DNA of 9,925 nucleotides from RUG11551 sp045546875 (lineage in GTDB: Bacteria > Planctomycetota > Planctomycetia > Pirellulales > Thermoguttaceae): NCBI GenBank assembly GCA_045546875.1, contig JAZQDP010000462.1, forward strand, positions 1 through 9,925, read 5' to 3'. This document shows, in pieces, positions 1 to 5,935 of the stretch. The notes below the pieces were generated by a model, which was given only the letters and a program-made list of their open reading frames with translations, did no database searches and had not been told where the DNA came from. The position numbers and the translations under genes were made by a program. How positions within the stretch are numbered: position 1 is the stretch's first letter; each line of letters starts with the position of its first letter.

Positions 1-22
1 GGGAAATCTCCCAGAGATTCCC
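1..22. other. imperfect hairpin at the window edge
   Basis: Bases 1-10 (GGGAAATCTC) pair with 14-22 (GAGATTCCC) around a 3-base loop, leaving one bulged A. It lies 42 bases past the stop of the SGNH gene and overlaps the last decamer of the adjacent array. On the minus strand it could help end transcription of that gene, but no T-run is visible before the window stops, so a terminator role is unproven. Confidence 0.4.
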
Positions 23-59
23 AGATTCTCCCAGCTCATCCCAGACGTTCCCAGCCGAT
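10..59. repeat. decamer tandem array, CCCAGNNNNN x5
   Basis: Five copies of CCCAG start at 10, 20, 30, 40 and 50, exactly ten bases apart. The five bases between copies vary. On the minus strand each unit reads CTGGGANNNN, except that the A varies in none of the complete copies. The array starts a few bases after the stop codon of the SGNH gene at 64-66. A period of ten does not keep a reading frame, so it is not a protein repeat. It may continue beyond base 1, where the window ends. Confidence 0.8.
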
Positions 60-63
60 TCTC

Positions 64-753
64 TTATTGTTGCTCTTTGACGCATTTTAGCCACTGTTTG
101 TACAGCAGCCAATGTCCGGCGGTGGTGGGATGAACTCTGTCCCAAACCCAGTAGCGGGAATCTGGAACGGACTGGAACGCCTCGCTGTACATCTGTTGAG
201 TCGGTACGAAAACGGCGTTGTATTTCTTCGCCATCTCGGCGGCGGCTTTCTGGAACGGCGCGTAACGTTTGAGCGTTTCTTCGTCCGCCCGAGTAAACGG
301 CTCAATTATAACCAGCTTGACGTTGGGCAGCTTTTCAACCGTTTCTTTGAGAAGCGCGTCGTAACGCTGCGTATAATCTTCTACCGATACGCCGTGATAG
401 AAATCGTTGCAGCCAATCATAATGCTCAGAACGTCCGGCTTGACGGCGATCGTATCTTTTTCCCAACGTTTTTGAAGTCGATCCACCGTGTCGCCGGAAA
501 CGCCGCGATTGACAAACGTCCAGTTCTTTCCCGGATGGTTCGCGCCTAAATCGGACGCGATAAGGTACACGTACCCGTGCCCGTGAATGTGGTTCGGGTC
601 TGCCGATCGTCCCCGGTTCCCGTCGGTAATGGAATCTCCCTGAAAGAGAATCACCGCGTTGTCCGGAAACAGATTTTCACAGCCCGGCTCCTGGGCGAAA
701 GCGAAAGAGCAGAAGAATAACGACAAGAGGATAGTGGGTAGCGGTTTCATCAT
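64..753 (-). CDS. exported SGNH/GDSL-family hydrolase (esterase/acetylesterase-like)
   Basis: A 229-residue secreted hydrolase of the SGNH (GDSL-like lipase/acylhydrolase) superfamily. Residues 1-20 form a signal peptide ending in AFA-Q, so the enzyme should act outside the cytoplasm. All four sequence blocks are visible: GDSITDG at 39-45 with nucleophile Ser41; NRGVSGDT at 82-89 with the block II Gly; GCND at 114-117 with the oxyanion Asn116; and DRVHP at 205-209 with catalytic Asp205 and His208. The length fits a single-domain member. Close relatives remove acetyl or other acyl groups from polysaccharides or lipids; the substrate cannot be read here. The lyase gene upstream makes a sugar substrate attractive, but 279 repeat-rich bases separate them. 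The start could be either Met of the MM pair; no Shine-Dalgarno site is visible. A decamer array follows the stop. Confidence 0.88.
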   Translation of the reverse strand: MMKPLPTILLSLFFCSFAFAQEPGCENLFPDNAVILFQGDSITDGNRGRSADPNHIHGHGYVYLIASDLGANHPGKNWTFVNRGVSGDTVDRLQKRWEKDTIAVKPDVLSIMIGCNDFYHGVSVEDYTQRYDALLKETVEKLPNVKLVIIEPFTRADEETLKRYAPFQKAAAEMAKKYNAVFVPTQQMYSEAFQSVPDSRYWVWDRVHPTTAGHWLLYKQWLKCVKEQQ

Positions 754-767
754 TGGTTTGTTAATTA

Positions 768-795
768 GGAGTGAGAAGTGTGGAGTGAGGAGTTC
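768..795. repeat. two-copy 14-base tandem repeat, GGAGTGAG-type
   Basis: GGAGTGAGAAGTGT (768-781) is followed directly by GGAGTGAGGAGTTC (782-795), matching at 11 of 14 positions. Each copy looks built from degenerate heptamers of the GGAGTGA kind. It lies just upstream of the SGNH start, where the transcribed strand is pyrimidine-rich (CTCACTCC), the opposite of a ribosome binding site. It resembles the short tandemly repeated intergenic sequences of some bacterial genomes. Confidence 0.55.
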
Positions 796-833
796 GCAAG
801 CGTTCCTCTGAGGTTGTTAATAAATCAATAATC

Positions 834-852
834 AATCGTAATTTCTACGATT
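834..852. repeat. short perfect inverted repeat
   Basis: AATCGTA (834-840) and TACGATT (846-852) are exact reverse complements around a 5-base AT-rich loop. It sits directly beside the larger inverted nonamer arrays and upstream of the SGNH gene. It could be a protein-binding palindrome or simply part of the same repeat element. Confidence 0.5.
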
Positions 853-853
853 A

Positions 854-953
854 TTTAACACGAAAAACACAAAATAAGCGAAAATCACGAAAAAATTCTC
901 GAATAAATAAATTCTTTCATTTGTTTCGTTCTTTTCGCGTATTTCGTGTTAAA
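854..953. repeat. inverted pair of 9-base repeat arrays (ACACGAAAA type)
   Basis: The outer 12 bases of each end are exact reverse complements: TTTAACACGAAA at 854-865 and TTTCGTGTTAAA at 942-953. The left arm is made of 9-base units at 858, 867, 876 and 885 (ACACGAAAA, ACACAAAAT, AAGCGAAAA, TCACGAAAA). The right arm, read on the minus strand from 949 down to 914, gives ACACGAAAT, ACGCGAAAA, GAACGAAAC and AAATGAAAG. The arms also align base by base after one 9-base unit is skipped on the left. No reading frame crosses the block. It lies between the lyase and SGNH genes and is flanked by a terminator candidate. Confidence 0.75.
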
Positions 954-980
954 AAAACTTTTGGGCGGGCAAAACGCCCG
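951..980 (-). terminator. candidate rho-independent terminator of the lyase gene
   Basis: On the minus strand a GC stem forms about 50 bases after the lyase stop: GGGCG/CGCCC (975-979 with 963-967, 7-base loop), or alternatively CGGGC/GCCCG (976-980 with 966-970, 5-base loop). Seven T residues follow in the direction of transcription (957 to 951), after a short AAAAG-type spacer. The spacer makes the geometry less than ideal, and the T-run is shared with the neighbouring repeat arm. Confidence 0.45.
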
Positions 981-1022
981 TTTAGCTCATAGGCGCCAAC
1001 TTGTCGGATGAACCATAAATAT

Positions 1023-1039
1023 GTTATACGTCTTATAAC
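1023..1039. other. small palindrome at the lyase stop codon
   Basis: GTTATA (1023-1028) and TATAAC (1034-1039) are exact reverse complements with a 5-base loop, and the right arm covers the TAA stop at 1033-1035. It is AT-rich and weak. It may have no role, or may contribute to the 3' end of the messenger. Confidence 0.3.
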
Positions 1040-2982
1040 GGCTTAACGGTGAATCGAACAGTTGCGTTATTTACCGGAGGAAGAACGACGCCAAGTCGTT
1101 TGGAGGTTTTTAGTCCGCCCTGGTCTTCGCCGCACAGTTCAGACGTGAACTCCCAGTCCAGTTTCGTCTCCTTGCCGGACGCGTCAGTCGTTGTCGCCTC
1201 GACTTCAACGCGAAGCTGAGCGCCGTCTTTGCCGACAATAATCGCGTCGCCGTCCCGCTGCGCGTCCCAGATGGTTGTCAAAGCGGAATCAAACGGCAGC
1301 TGCGTTCCGTCGGCAAATTTTACCTGATCCGTTATAGTAATGATGTTACTTTTTCTATCGTAAACAAATGTTCTGTTAAGTTTTTTCAGCTCTTTAACGG
1401 CAGGATAGCAGGACTGGTATTCAAAGGCGAAAACGTCTTTTTCGTCCGAGAATTCGTCTTTGACGACCACGCCCCGGGATTTCCCACCTGTCGCCTGAAG
1501 CTGACCGTTGATCATCGGAACCGGGTGTCCCCAGGAGTTGATAACGCGGCTGACGTATCTCTGCCCACTAAACGTTCGTTTCGTATAGACTTCCCCGCCG
1601 ACGTCCAGGAGGACGGGCTGACCGTGATAAACAATCGTATAAGAACCGACGTCGTTATGGTTGTGGAACTCGCCATTATGCCCGGCTTTAAATGCCGCGG
1701 CAAGTTTATCCCAGTCTTTATCGCCGGGCTTGTTGGCGACCGGGTCGGCGCACGGACGGCACACAAGAATCCCAGCGTTGTTAAAGTAATCGCGAATCGG
1801 AACGCCTACAGGTTTGAATTCGGTTGAAAACTGATTATCGAGCGAATACATCGCTTTGAGCAGATAAGCGTTGGCGGAAACGTTTTGCAATTCCGCGTCG
1901 TTATAGAATTCCGGTATTTTCCAGCCGTAAAAATGCGCCAAATAATTGACGTACAACTGAGGCGCTTTCGTTCCTACGCTGCAATCCGCAAAGGCGGGAC
2001 AGACGCCGGACATAATTTGAATTCTCAACGGGAATTTGGAAATCGTCTGACAGAATTCTGTATTCAAGAGATTGATTTGAGAACCCGTCGCGCGGCGAAT
2101 CGTTTCCGACAAAAGAATGTAATGACCAAACCCGTAAGACCAGTATCCAAGCCCTTCAGAGCAGTAGCCGTCTGGGGTAAACCCTTTAATAAACGCTTGC
2201 GAAAACTTTTCTGCAGCGGCAATATACCAGGCGCGCCGCTGCGGGGAATCGATAATCGCCAACGCCGCTCCTGTAACGCCGGCTTGACAAACCGCATTCC
2301 AGTTGTTGTCGCCGACAATCCACCATAACGGTCGGTAACTTTTGGTTTTAATTGCTTTTTCGTACGGGGCGAACGTGCGCTTTTCGATGGTTGATAAAAG
2401 CGTCTGACGCACTTCCGGAGACAGTTTATCGCCGAGAACATTGTACGCCGCCGCCAGAGAAAACGAGAACGCGCTGGAAGCCAGGTCAACGTTCATGCCG
2501 GTTCCTTTAAAGTTGTTGTTACCGGGGTCGTGAGCTGGCAAGACCCATGATTTTTCGTTGCAAACGTCGAGAAGGAACCGTTCCAGTTCCGGGATAAATC
2601 GACCTTTGTTTTCAATCGCTTCCGCGACAACCAGCGGGGCTAATCGACCGTGACGAGCGCCAATGACTTTCTGGCAGTTCGTTCGGTTGCCGTTGCGGGA
2701 ATATTCCAGATACAAATCGTCCGGCAATACCGGCATAGGCGTCTTGAGGATTTTTTCCGCCTGTTTAACAACAGCGGCTCCGTTTCCAGTTTGGGCAATC
2801 TTTTCCCACGCCGCGCGATCGGAAATCGGAGGAAGCAGCGTCTGAGGCTTTTCGGGAATCATCTTGACGATTTCCAGCGCCCGGGCATCAAGAGGGTTGC
2901 TGGCGTCGAGAACAAATTCGTCCGCCGAACAGGGAACAATCAAAAACAGTAAACATGCAGCAGATAAAATGAATCGCATCAT
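1033..2982 (-). CDS. exported heparinase II/III-like polysaccharide lyase
   Basis: A secreted protein of the heparinase II/III-like lyase fold (alpha/alpha toroid plus C-terminal beta sandwich), whose members cleave acidic polysaccharides by beta-elimination. The frame is open to a GTG at 3051, but its first 23 residues lack signal-peptide form, while the MM pair at 2982/2979 opens a clear one (RFILSAACLLFLIVPCSA). I therefore start at 2982, giving 649 residues. Numbered from the GTG, the helical domain spans roughly 90-400 with NNWNAVC at 249-255 and an aromatic stretch GYCSEGLGYWSYGFGHY at 295-311, where relatives keep active-site residues. The heparinase II/III-like domain follows with GHNGEFHNHNDVGSY at 457-471, a conserved His/Asn cluster, and a beta-rich tail to 672. 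The specific substrate (alginate, heparin-like or other uronate polymer) is not readable. No Shine-Dalgarno site is obvious at either start. Confidence 0.85.
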   Translation of the reverse strand: MMRFILSAACLLFLIVPCSADEFVLDASNPLDARALEIVKMIPEKPQTLLPPISDRAAWEKIAQTGNGAAVVKQAEKILKTPMPVLPDDLYLEYSRNGNRTNCQKVIGARHGRLAPLVVAEAIENKGRFIPELERFLLDVCNEKSWVLPAHDPGNNNFKGTGMNVDLASSAFSFSLAAAYNVLGDKLSPEVRQTLLSTIEKRTFAPYEKAIKTKSYRPLWWIVGDNNWNAVCQAGVTGAALAIIDSPQRRAWYIAAAEKFSQAFIKGFTPDGYCSEGLGYWSYGFGHYILLSETIRRATGSQINLLNTEFCQTISKFPLRIQIMSGVCPAFADCSVGTKAPQLYVNYLAHFYGWKIPEFYNDAELQNVSANAYLLKAMYSLDNQFSTEFKPVGVPIRDYFNNAGILVCRPCADPVANKPGDKDWDKLAAAFKAGHNGEFHNHNDVGSYTIVYHGQPVLLDVGGEVYTKRTFSGQRYVSRVINSWGHPVPMINGQLQATGGKSRGVVVKDEFSDEKDVFAFEYQSCYPAVKELKKLNRTFVYDRKSNIITITDQVKFADGTQLPFDSALTTIWDAQRDGDAIIVGKDGAQLRVEVEATTTDASGKETKLDWEFTSELCGEDQGGLKTSKRLGVVLPPVNNATVRFTVKPL

Positions 2983-3063
2983 GGCAGGATAAATGGGGGT
3001 AAAGACTGTAAGAACAAAACCTTGAACGCTTCTCAATCGGTTTGCGTCCACTCCTTACTATTA

Positions 3064-3092
3064 ACGATAAATCAGATTGAACTTTTTTTCAA
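3064..3092 (-). promoter_or_regulatory. sigma70-like promoter candidate for the lyase gene
   Basis: Read on the minus strand, TTGAAA (3092-3087, five of six to TTGACA) is followed after exactly 17 bases by TATCGT (3069-3064, four of six to TATAAT). Transcription would start near 3057, leaving a leader of about 75 bases to the Met at 2982. The -35 box overlaps an inverted repeat, ATTGAA (3076-3081) and TTCAAT (3088-3093), which could serve as an operator or may be chance in AT-rich DNA. Confidence 0.35.
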
Positions 3093-3103
3093 TAGGGGAG
3101 AAT

Positions 3104-3132
3104 CTGTTTTTGCGATAAAAACAGGTTTTTTT
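3104..3132 (+). terminator. terminator-like hairpin with T-run pointing against the genes
   Basis: CTGTTTTT (3104-3111) and AAAAACAG (3117-3124) form a perfect 8-base-pair stem with a GCGAT loop, followed by one G and seven T residues (3126-3132) on the plus strand. In form it would end plus-strand transcription, yet no plus-strand gene is present. The stem is mostly A-T, so strength is doubtful. It lies between the asnB stop and the lyase promoter candidate. Confidence 0.4.
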
Positions 3133-3143
3133 AGCAAGAAGTT

Positions 3144-3187
3144 AAAGAATTCGCAATCGTGAGTGTACGTCGAATTACGAATTCTTT
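3144..3187. repeat. perfect 10-base inverted repeat downstream of asnB
   Basis: AAAGAATTCG (3144-3153) and CGAATTCTTT (3178-3187) are exact reverse complements separated by 24 bases. It begins 24 bases past the asnB stop. Seven T residues of the minus strand (3197-3191) come before the hairpin rather than after it, so it is not a standard terminator. It could stabilise the 3' end of the asnB messenger. Confidence 0.5.
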
Positions 3188-3210
3188 GTCAAAAAAACCA
3201 GCGCCCCGAA

Positions 3211-5175
3211 TTAACGATTTTTCTCCCAGAGAGCAAAAAACAACAGCGCCCAAAGCCGATGGGAATGGTCAAATCGACCGCTAACGTGTTCGTCTAACAA
3301 TGTCATACCGGCGTTCGTCTGGAAGATTCCGCAAGACTTGAACCGCGGGGAAGAAAAGACGTCTGCTGCCAAATCGTGCAGCGGACCGCTTTTAAACCAT
3401 TTATACAGCGGAACGCCAAACCCCTGCTTTTTGCGGTTTTGAATCTCCGGCGGCAAAAAGCGGGAAAATGTATCGATGAACATTTGTTTCGTCTTTCCGT
3501 TTTTCAGCCCCCACTGCTGCGGGAACGACGTTGCCAACTCGATTACCCTTCTGTCGAGAATCGGGCTGCGTCCTTCCAAAGAGTTTGCCATTGCCGCGCG
3601 GTCAACCTTGACAAGCAAACATTCTGGCATGTACGTTTGCAAGTCCATTAAAGAAATCTGACGCGACGGCTGAGAGGAAATCGACGAATCGAAAAAGTCC
3701 TTTAAATAGGTTAAAGCGGGAACCTGCCCCGGCGTCGGCGCTGACTGCTCAATCTGCTTTTGGAAATCCTCGCTGAAAAGTTTTTTGCGTCTCGGAGCGT
3801 TATAAAAGCTGACCCAGTCCAGATAGCGTTCAACGGGGTTCATTTGCAGACATTCAGCAAACCGGCGAGCTTTTCTAAACAACGACCCCTGCGGCAACCC
3901 CGACGGGATAAAAGCGCAAACGGTTTTCCCTAAAATCGCGCGTAAAAACGCCGGGCAGAATCGATCTGCCGTCGCGGCTATTTTAACGGCTCTGTACCGG
4001 TCGTAGCCGAGAAACAACTCGTCCCCGCCGTCGCCGTTGAGGGCGACTGTTACGCTCTTTCTGGACAGATTGCAAACGTACCACGTCGGTAAAGCCGAGG
4101 AGTCAGCAAACGGTTCGTCGTAGTACGAAACCAGGTCGGCAATCATTGCGGTCGAATCAGGCGTAACGCGCAGTTGCGTATGGTCTGTTTTTAAGAACGC
4201 TGCCGCCTGCTGGGCGTATGACGTTTCGTCAAAAGAGGGATCGTCAAAACCGATGGAAAACGTTTGAATCGGTCTGTCTGAAAGGGACTGCATAATCCCA
4301 ACGACAATCGTCGAATCGATCCCGCCGGAAAGGAACGCGCCCAAAGGAACGTCTGAAATCATTCGGTCTGAAACCGCCTGAGTCAAGACGTCGTTTAAGC
4401 GTTTTTTGGATTCTTCGTAAGATTCTTTTCTTTGAGCAAAACTTTTTCTGCCGGCGGCTATCCAGTCTCGAACCGTGTTCGGATAAACGGAATTGACGGC
4501 AAGTTTATCTTCTGTAACGGAAATCTCCAAGACCTGCCCGGCGCACAGTTTGCTGACCCGCTTGTAAATTGTGCGAGGCGCGGGTAAATACTGGAGCGTA
4601 AAGTATTCATCTACCGCAACAGGGTCAATCTCGGATTTAAGCGATTCGTCAGCCGCAACGACCGCTTTTAATTCTGAAGCAAAAATTACTCTGCCGTCTT
4701 CCAGAGCGTAATAGAGAGGCTTTTTCCCAATCGGATCTCGCGCTAAAATGAGCTTCCGGTTTGCCTTGTCCCAAATGGCGATGGCGTACATGCCCAACAG
4801 CTTTTGGACGAAGTCCAACCCGTATTCTCGATACAAAGGCGCAATAACCTCTGTGTCGCAGGTTGTTTTGAACGTATAGCCCTTCGTTTCCAGTTCCGCT
4901 TTGAGGCTCCGATAGTTATAGATTTCGCCATTGTAAACAACGACGAGCGGATTCCCCTCGTCGTCAATTTGCGGCTGACGCCCGCCGGCAACGTCTAAAA
5001 CGCTTAACCGACGATGCCCCATCCCAACGATAAAATCGGATTGCTGGCTATAGAATTCGCCAGAATCGTCTGGACCGCGATGTTTGAGAAGGTCTGTAAT
5101 ATACGTCAACCTCTCCGGGGAAATGGCGGGAGAGGTTGAACGGTCTAGGCGTATAAAGCCGGTAATTCCACACAT
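3211..5175 (-). CDS. asnB: asparagine synthase (glutamine-hydrolysing), AsnB family
   Basis: A cytoplasmic two-domain enzyme that releases ammonia from glutamine and uses ATP to amidate aspartate to asparagine. The open frame begins MMCGITGF; the second Met (5175) is chosen because Cys must become residue 1 after Met removal to act as nucleophile. Numbered from the first Met, the class II amidotransferase domain shows Cys3, HRGPDDSG (33-40), GHRRLSVLD (54-62) and NGEIYNY (83-89). The synthase domain shows the PP-loop SGGIDST (284-290), SIGFDD (308-313), YYDEPFADSSALP (352-364), NGDGGDELFLGYDRY (381-395) and KVDRAAMANSLEGRSP (524-539). Near 650 residues matches the long bacterial form often found in polysaccharide and cell-surface clusters, so the true acceptor could be another carboxylate. 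All key motifs are intact. It lies about 64 bases after a CvpA-like gene; no Shine-Dalgarno site is visible. Confidence 0.93.
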   Translation of the reverse strand: MCGITGFIRLDRSTSPAISPERLTYITDLLKHRGPDDSGEFYSQQSDFIVGMGHRRLSVLDVAGGRQPQIDDEGNPLVVVYNGEIYNYRSLKAELETKGYTFKTTCDTEVIAPLYREYGLDFVQKLLGMYAIAIWDKANRKLILARDPIGKKPLYYALEDGRVIFASELKAVVAADESLKSEIDPVAVDEYFTLQYLPAPRTIYKRVSKLCAGQVLEISVTEDKLAVNSVYPNTVRDWIAAGRKSFAQRKESYEESKKRLNDVLTQAVSDRMISDVPLGAFLSGGIDSTIVVGIMQSLSDRPIQTFSIGFDDPSFDETSYAQQAAAFLKTDHTQLRVTPDSTAMIADLVSYYDEPFADSSALPTWYVCNLSRKSVTVALNGDGGDELFLGYDRYRAVKIAATADRFCPAFLRAILGKTVCAFIPSGLPQGSLFRKARRFAECLQMNPVERYLDWVSFYNAPRRKKLFSEDFQKQIEQSAPTPGQVPALTYLKDFFDSSISSQPSRQISLMDLQTYMPECLLVKVDRAAMANSLEGRSPILDRRVIELATSFPQQWGLKNGKTKQMFIDTFSRFLPPEIQNRKKQGFGVPLYKWFKSGPLHDLAADVFSSPRFKSCGIFQTNAGMTLLDEHVSGRFDHSHRLWALLFFALWEKNR

Positions 5176-5184
5176 CATAGGAGG

Positions 5185-5206
5185 CAGGGAGCAAGAAACA
5201 GGGAGC
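5185..5206. repeat. 14-base-spaced direct repeat CAGGGAGC x2
   Basis: CAGGGAGC occurs at 5185-5192 and again at 5199-5206, a spacing of 14 bases, just upstream of the asnB start. On the coding strand it reads GCTCCCTG, so it is not a ribosome binding site. The spacing equals that of the repeat at 768-795, although the sequence differs. Confidence 0.5.
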
Positions 5207-5231
5207 TGCGATTTACTTCACCCCCCCTGTT
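5197..5231 (-). other. intercistronic hairpin between the cvpA-like gene and asnB
   Basis: On the minus strand AACAGGGGG (5231-5223) pairs with CTCCCTGTT (5205-5197), nine pairs including one G-T, with a 17-base loop. It begins a few bases after the stop of the CvpA-like gene. Only a short TTTC-like stretch follows, so it may be a weak terminator, an attenuator or an mRNA-stabilising stem. The seven-C run at 5221-5227 supplies one side of the stem and may be prone to slippage. Confidence 0.4.
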
Positions 5232-5239
5232 CTTAACTG

Positions 5240-5845
5240 TTATTTTCGTTTGTGTTTGTTTTGATCTTTTTCTGCAACGCGGATATAACCACCGTTAGAG
5301 GTAGCGTATTTTGCCTGATTGTCTCGACGGGTATTGTATCGTTTGTAAAAGTCTTTAGTGTCGCCAAAAGACGTTCCAGACTGCAAAGCGCCGTCCGATT
5401 CCATTTTGGCGAAAACCGCCCAGCCGCCGGTAATTGTAGGGCTGTTATGCATTCCCCAGTAGTTTGGCTGAAGAGGAGCGGTGTACAACGCAAAGACGGA
5501 AAACGACAGCATCGTAAATCCCAGGATAACCGATAGCGCAACGCCGCCCCATTTGTCGATAATGGCGGGGAACCAAACGCGCACAACGCTTAATCGGATT
5601 GTCAGTTCGCGCAAAATCGCAAAAACGACAACAAAAATAAGCCAAATCGAAAGGAAATCTACGAAATACGTATAAGACGGCAAGAAGCCTTCCAGCGTAT
5701 CTGCCAGCGTTTCGAAATACGTAGTCGCTATCAAGCCTGAAAAAACCAGATTGAAAAGGCGAATCAGGTTTGTCCAAATGCCGTCCCGAACGCTAAACGC
5801 AGTCGTCGCGGCAAATATTACAATCATCAAAATAAAAAATACCAT
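5240..5845 (-). CDS. CvpA-like inner-membrane protein
   Basis: A 201-residue integral membrane protein. Four hydrophobic segments are visible, about residues 1-18, 27-45, 62-82 and 100-121, matching the four-helix plan of the CvpA (colicin V production) family. An early SVRDGIW motif after helix 1 resembles the family's usual FRxG turn. E. coli CvpA is about 160 residues; the extra length here is a hydrophilic tail from about 122 to 201 that ends in a basic KHKRK-like run. CvpA proteins are needed for colicin V export and affect envelope stress tolerance, but their biochemical role is not settled. A Shine-Dalgarno-like AGAGGG lies 8 bases before the ATG (5859-5854). The gene follows a TPR gene by 84 bases and precedes asnB by about 64. 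The assignment rests on topology and the first helices, not on a strict motif. Confidence 0.65.
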   Translation of the reverse strand: MVFFILMIVIFAATTAFSVRDGIWTNLIRLFNLVFSGLIATTYFETLADTLEGFLPSYTYFVDFLSIWLIFVVVFAILRELTIRLSVVRVWFPAIIDKWGGVALSVILGFTMLSFSVFALYTAPLQPNYWGMHNSPTITGGWAVFAKMESDGALQSGTSFGDTKDFYKRYNTRRDNQAKYATSNGGYIRVAEKDQNKHKRK

Positions 5846-5853
5846 CTATTAAA

Positions 5854-5859
5854 CCCTCT
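5854..5859 (-). promoter_or_regulatory. Shine-Dalgarno site of the cvpA-like gene
   Basis: AGAGGG on the minus strand with an 8-base spacer to the ATG at 5845. It is one of only two clear ribosome binding sites in the window and supports the chosen start. Confidence 0.55.
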
Positions 5860-5874
5860 GGGAAAAGAGTTAAT

Positions 5875-5935
5875 CAATCTTCGACTGACGCCGCCGAAGA
5901 TTGGAAAATCAGATTTTCAACCGCAACAATCAGTC
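5875..5935 (-). promoter_or_regulatory. stacked and competing hairpins between TPR gene and cvpA-like gene
   Basis: Three pairings are possible in the 84-base gap: CAATCTTCG/CGAAGATTG (5875-5883 with 5895-5903, perfect 9 pairs), GAAAATC/GATTTTC (5904-5910 with 5912-5918), and GACTGA/TCAGTC (5883-5888 with 5930-5935). The third shares base 5883 and the loop of the first, so it competes with it, and its other arm covers the TGA stop of the TPR gene. After the first hairpin, on the minus strand, comes only a weak T-rich stretch, then the Shine-Dalgarno site. This could modulate expression between the genes; no regulatory mechanism is shown. Confidence 0.35.

Noticed and set aside
112..549. Plus-strand open frame of 145 codons opposite the SGNH gene
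   Set aside because: It lies wholly antisense to a gene with all four catalytic blocks, and its protein has no recognisable domain.
854..953. CRISPR array or transposon end
   Set aside because: The units are contiguous 9-mers without spacers, they run in opposite directions, and there is no transposase gene or target-site duplication visible.
5221..5227. Seven-C run as a phase-variation tract
   Set aside because: It lies in the gap between genes, outside any reading frame, so slippage would not switch a protein; it is better explained as part of the hairpin.
5233..5586. Minus-strand 117-codon frame overlapping the CvpA-like gene
   Set aside because: It overlaps in another frame a gene with a Shine-Dalgarno site and four membrane helices, and it shows no domain of its own.
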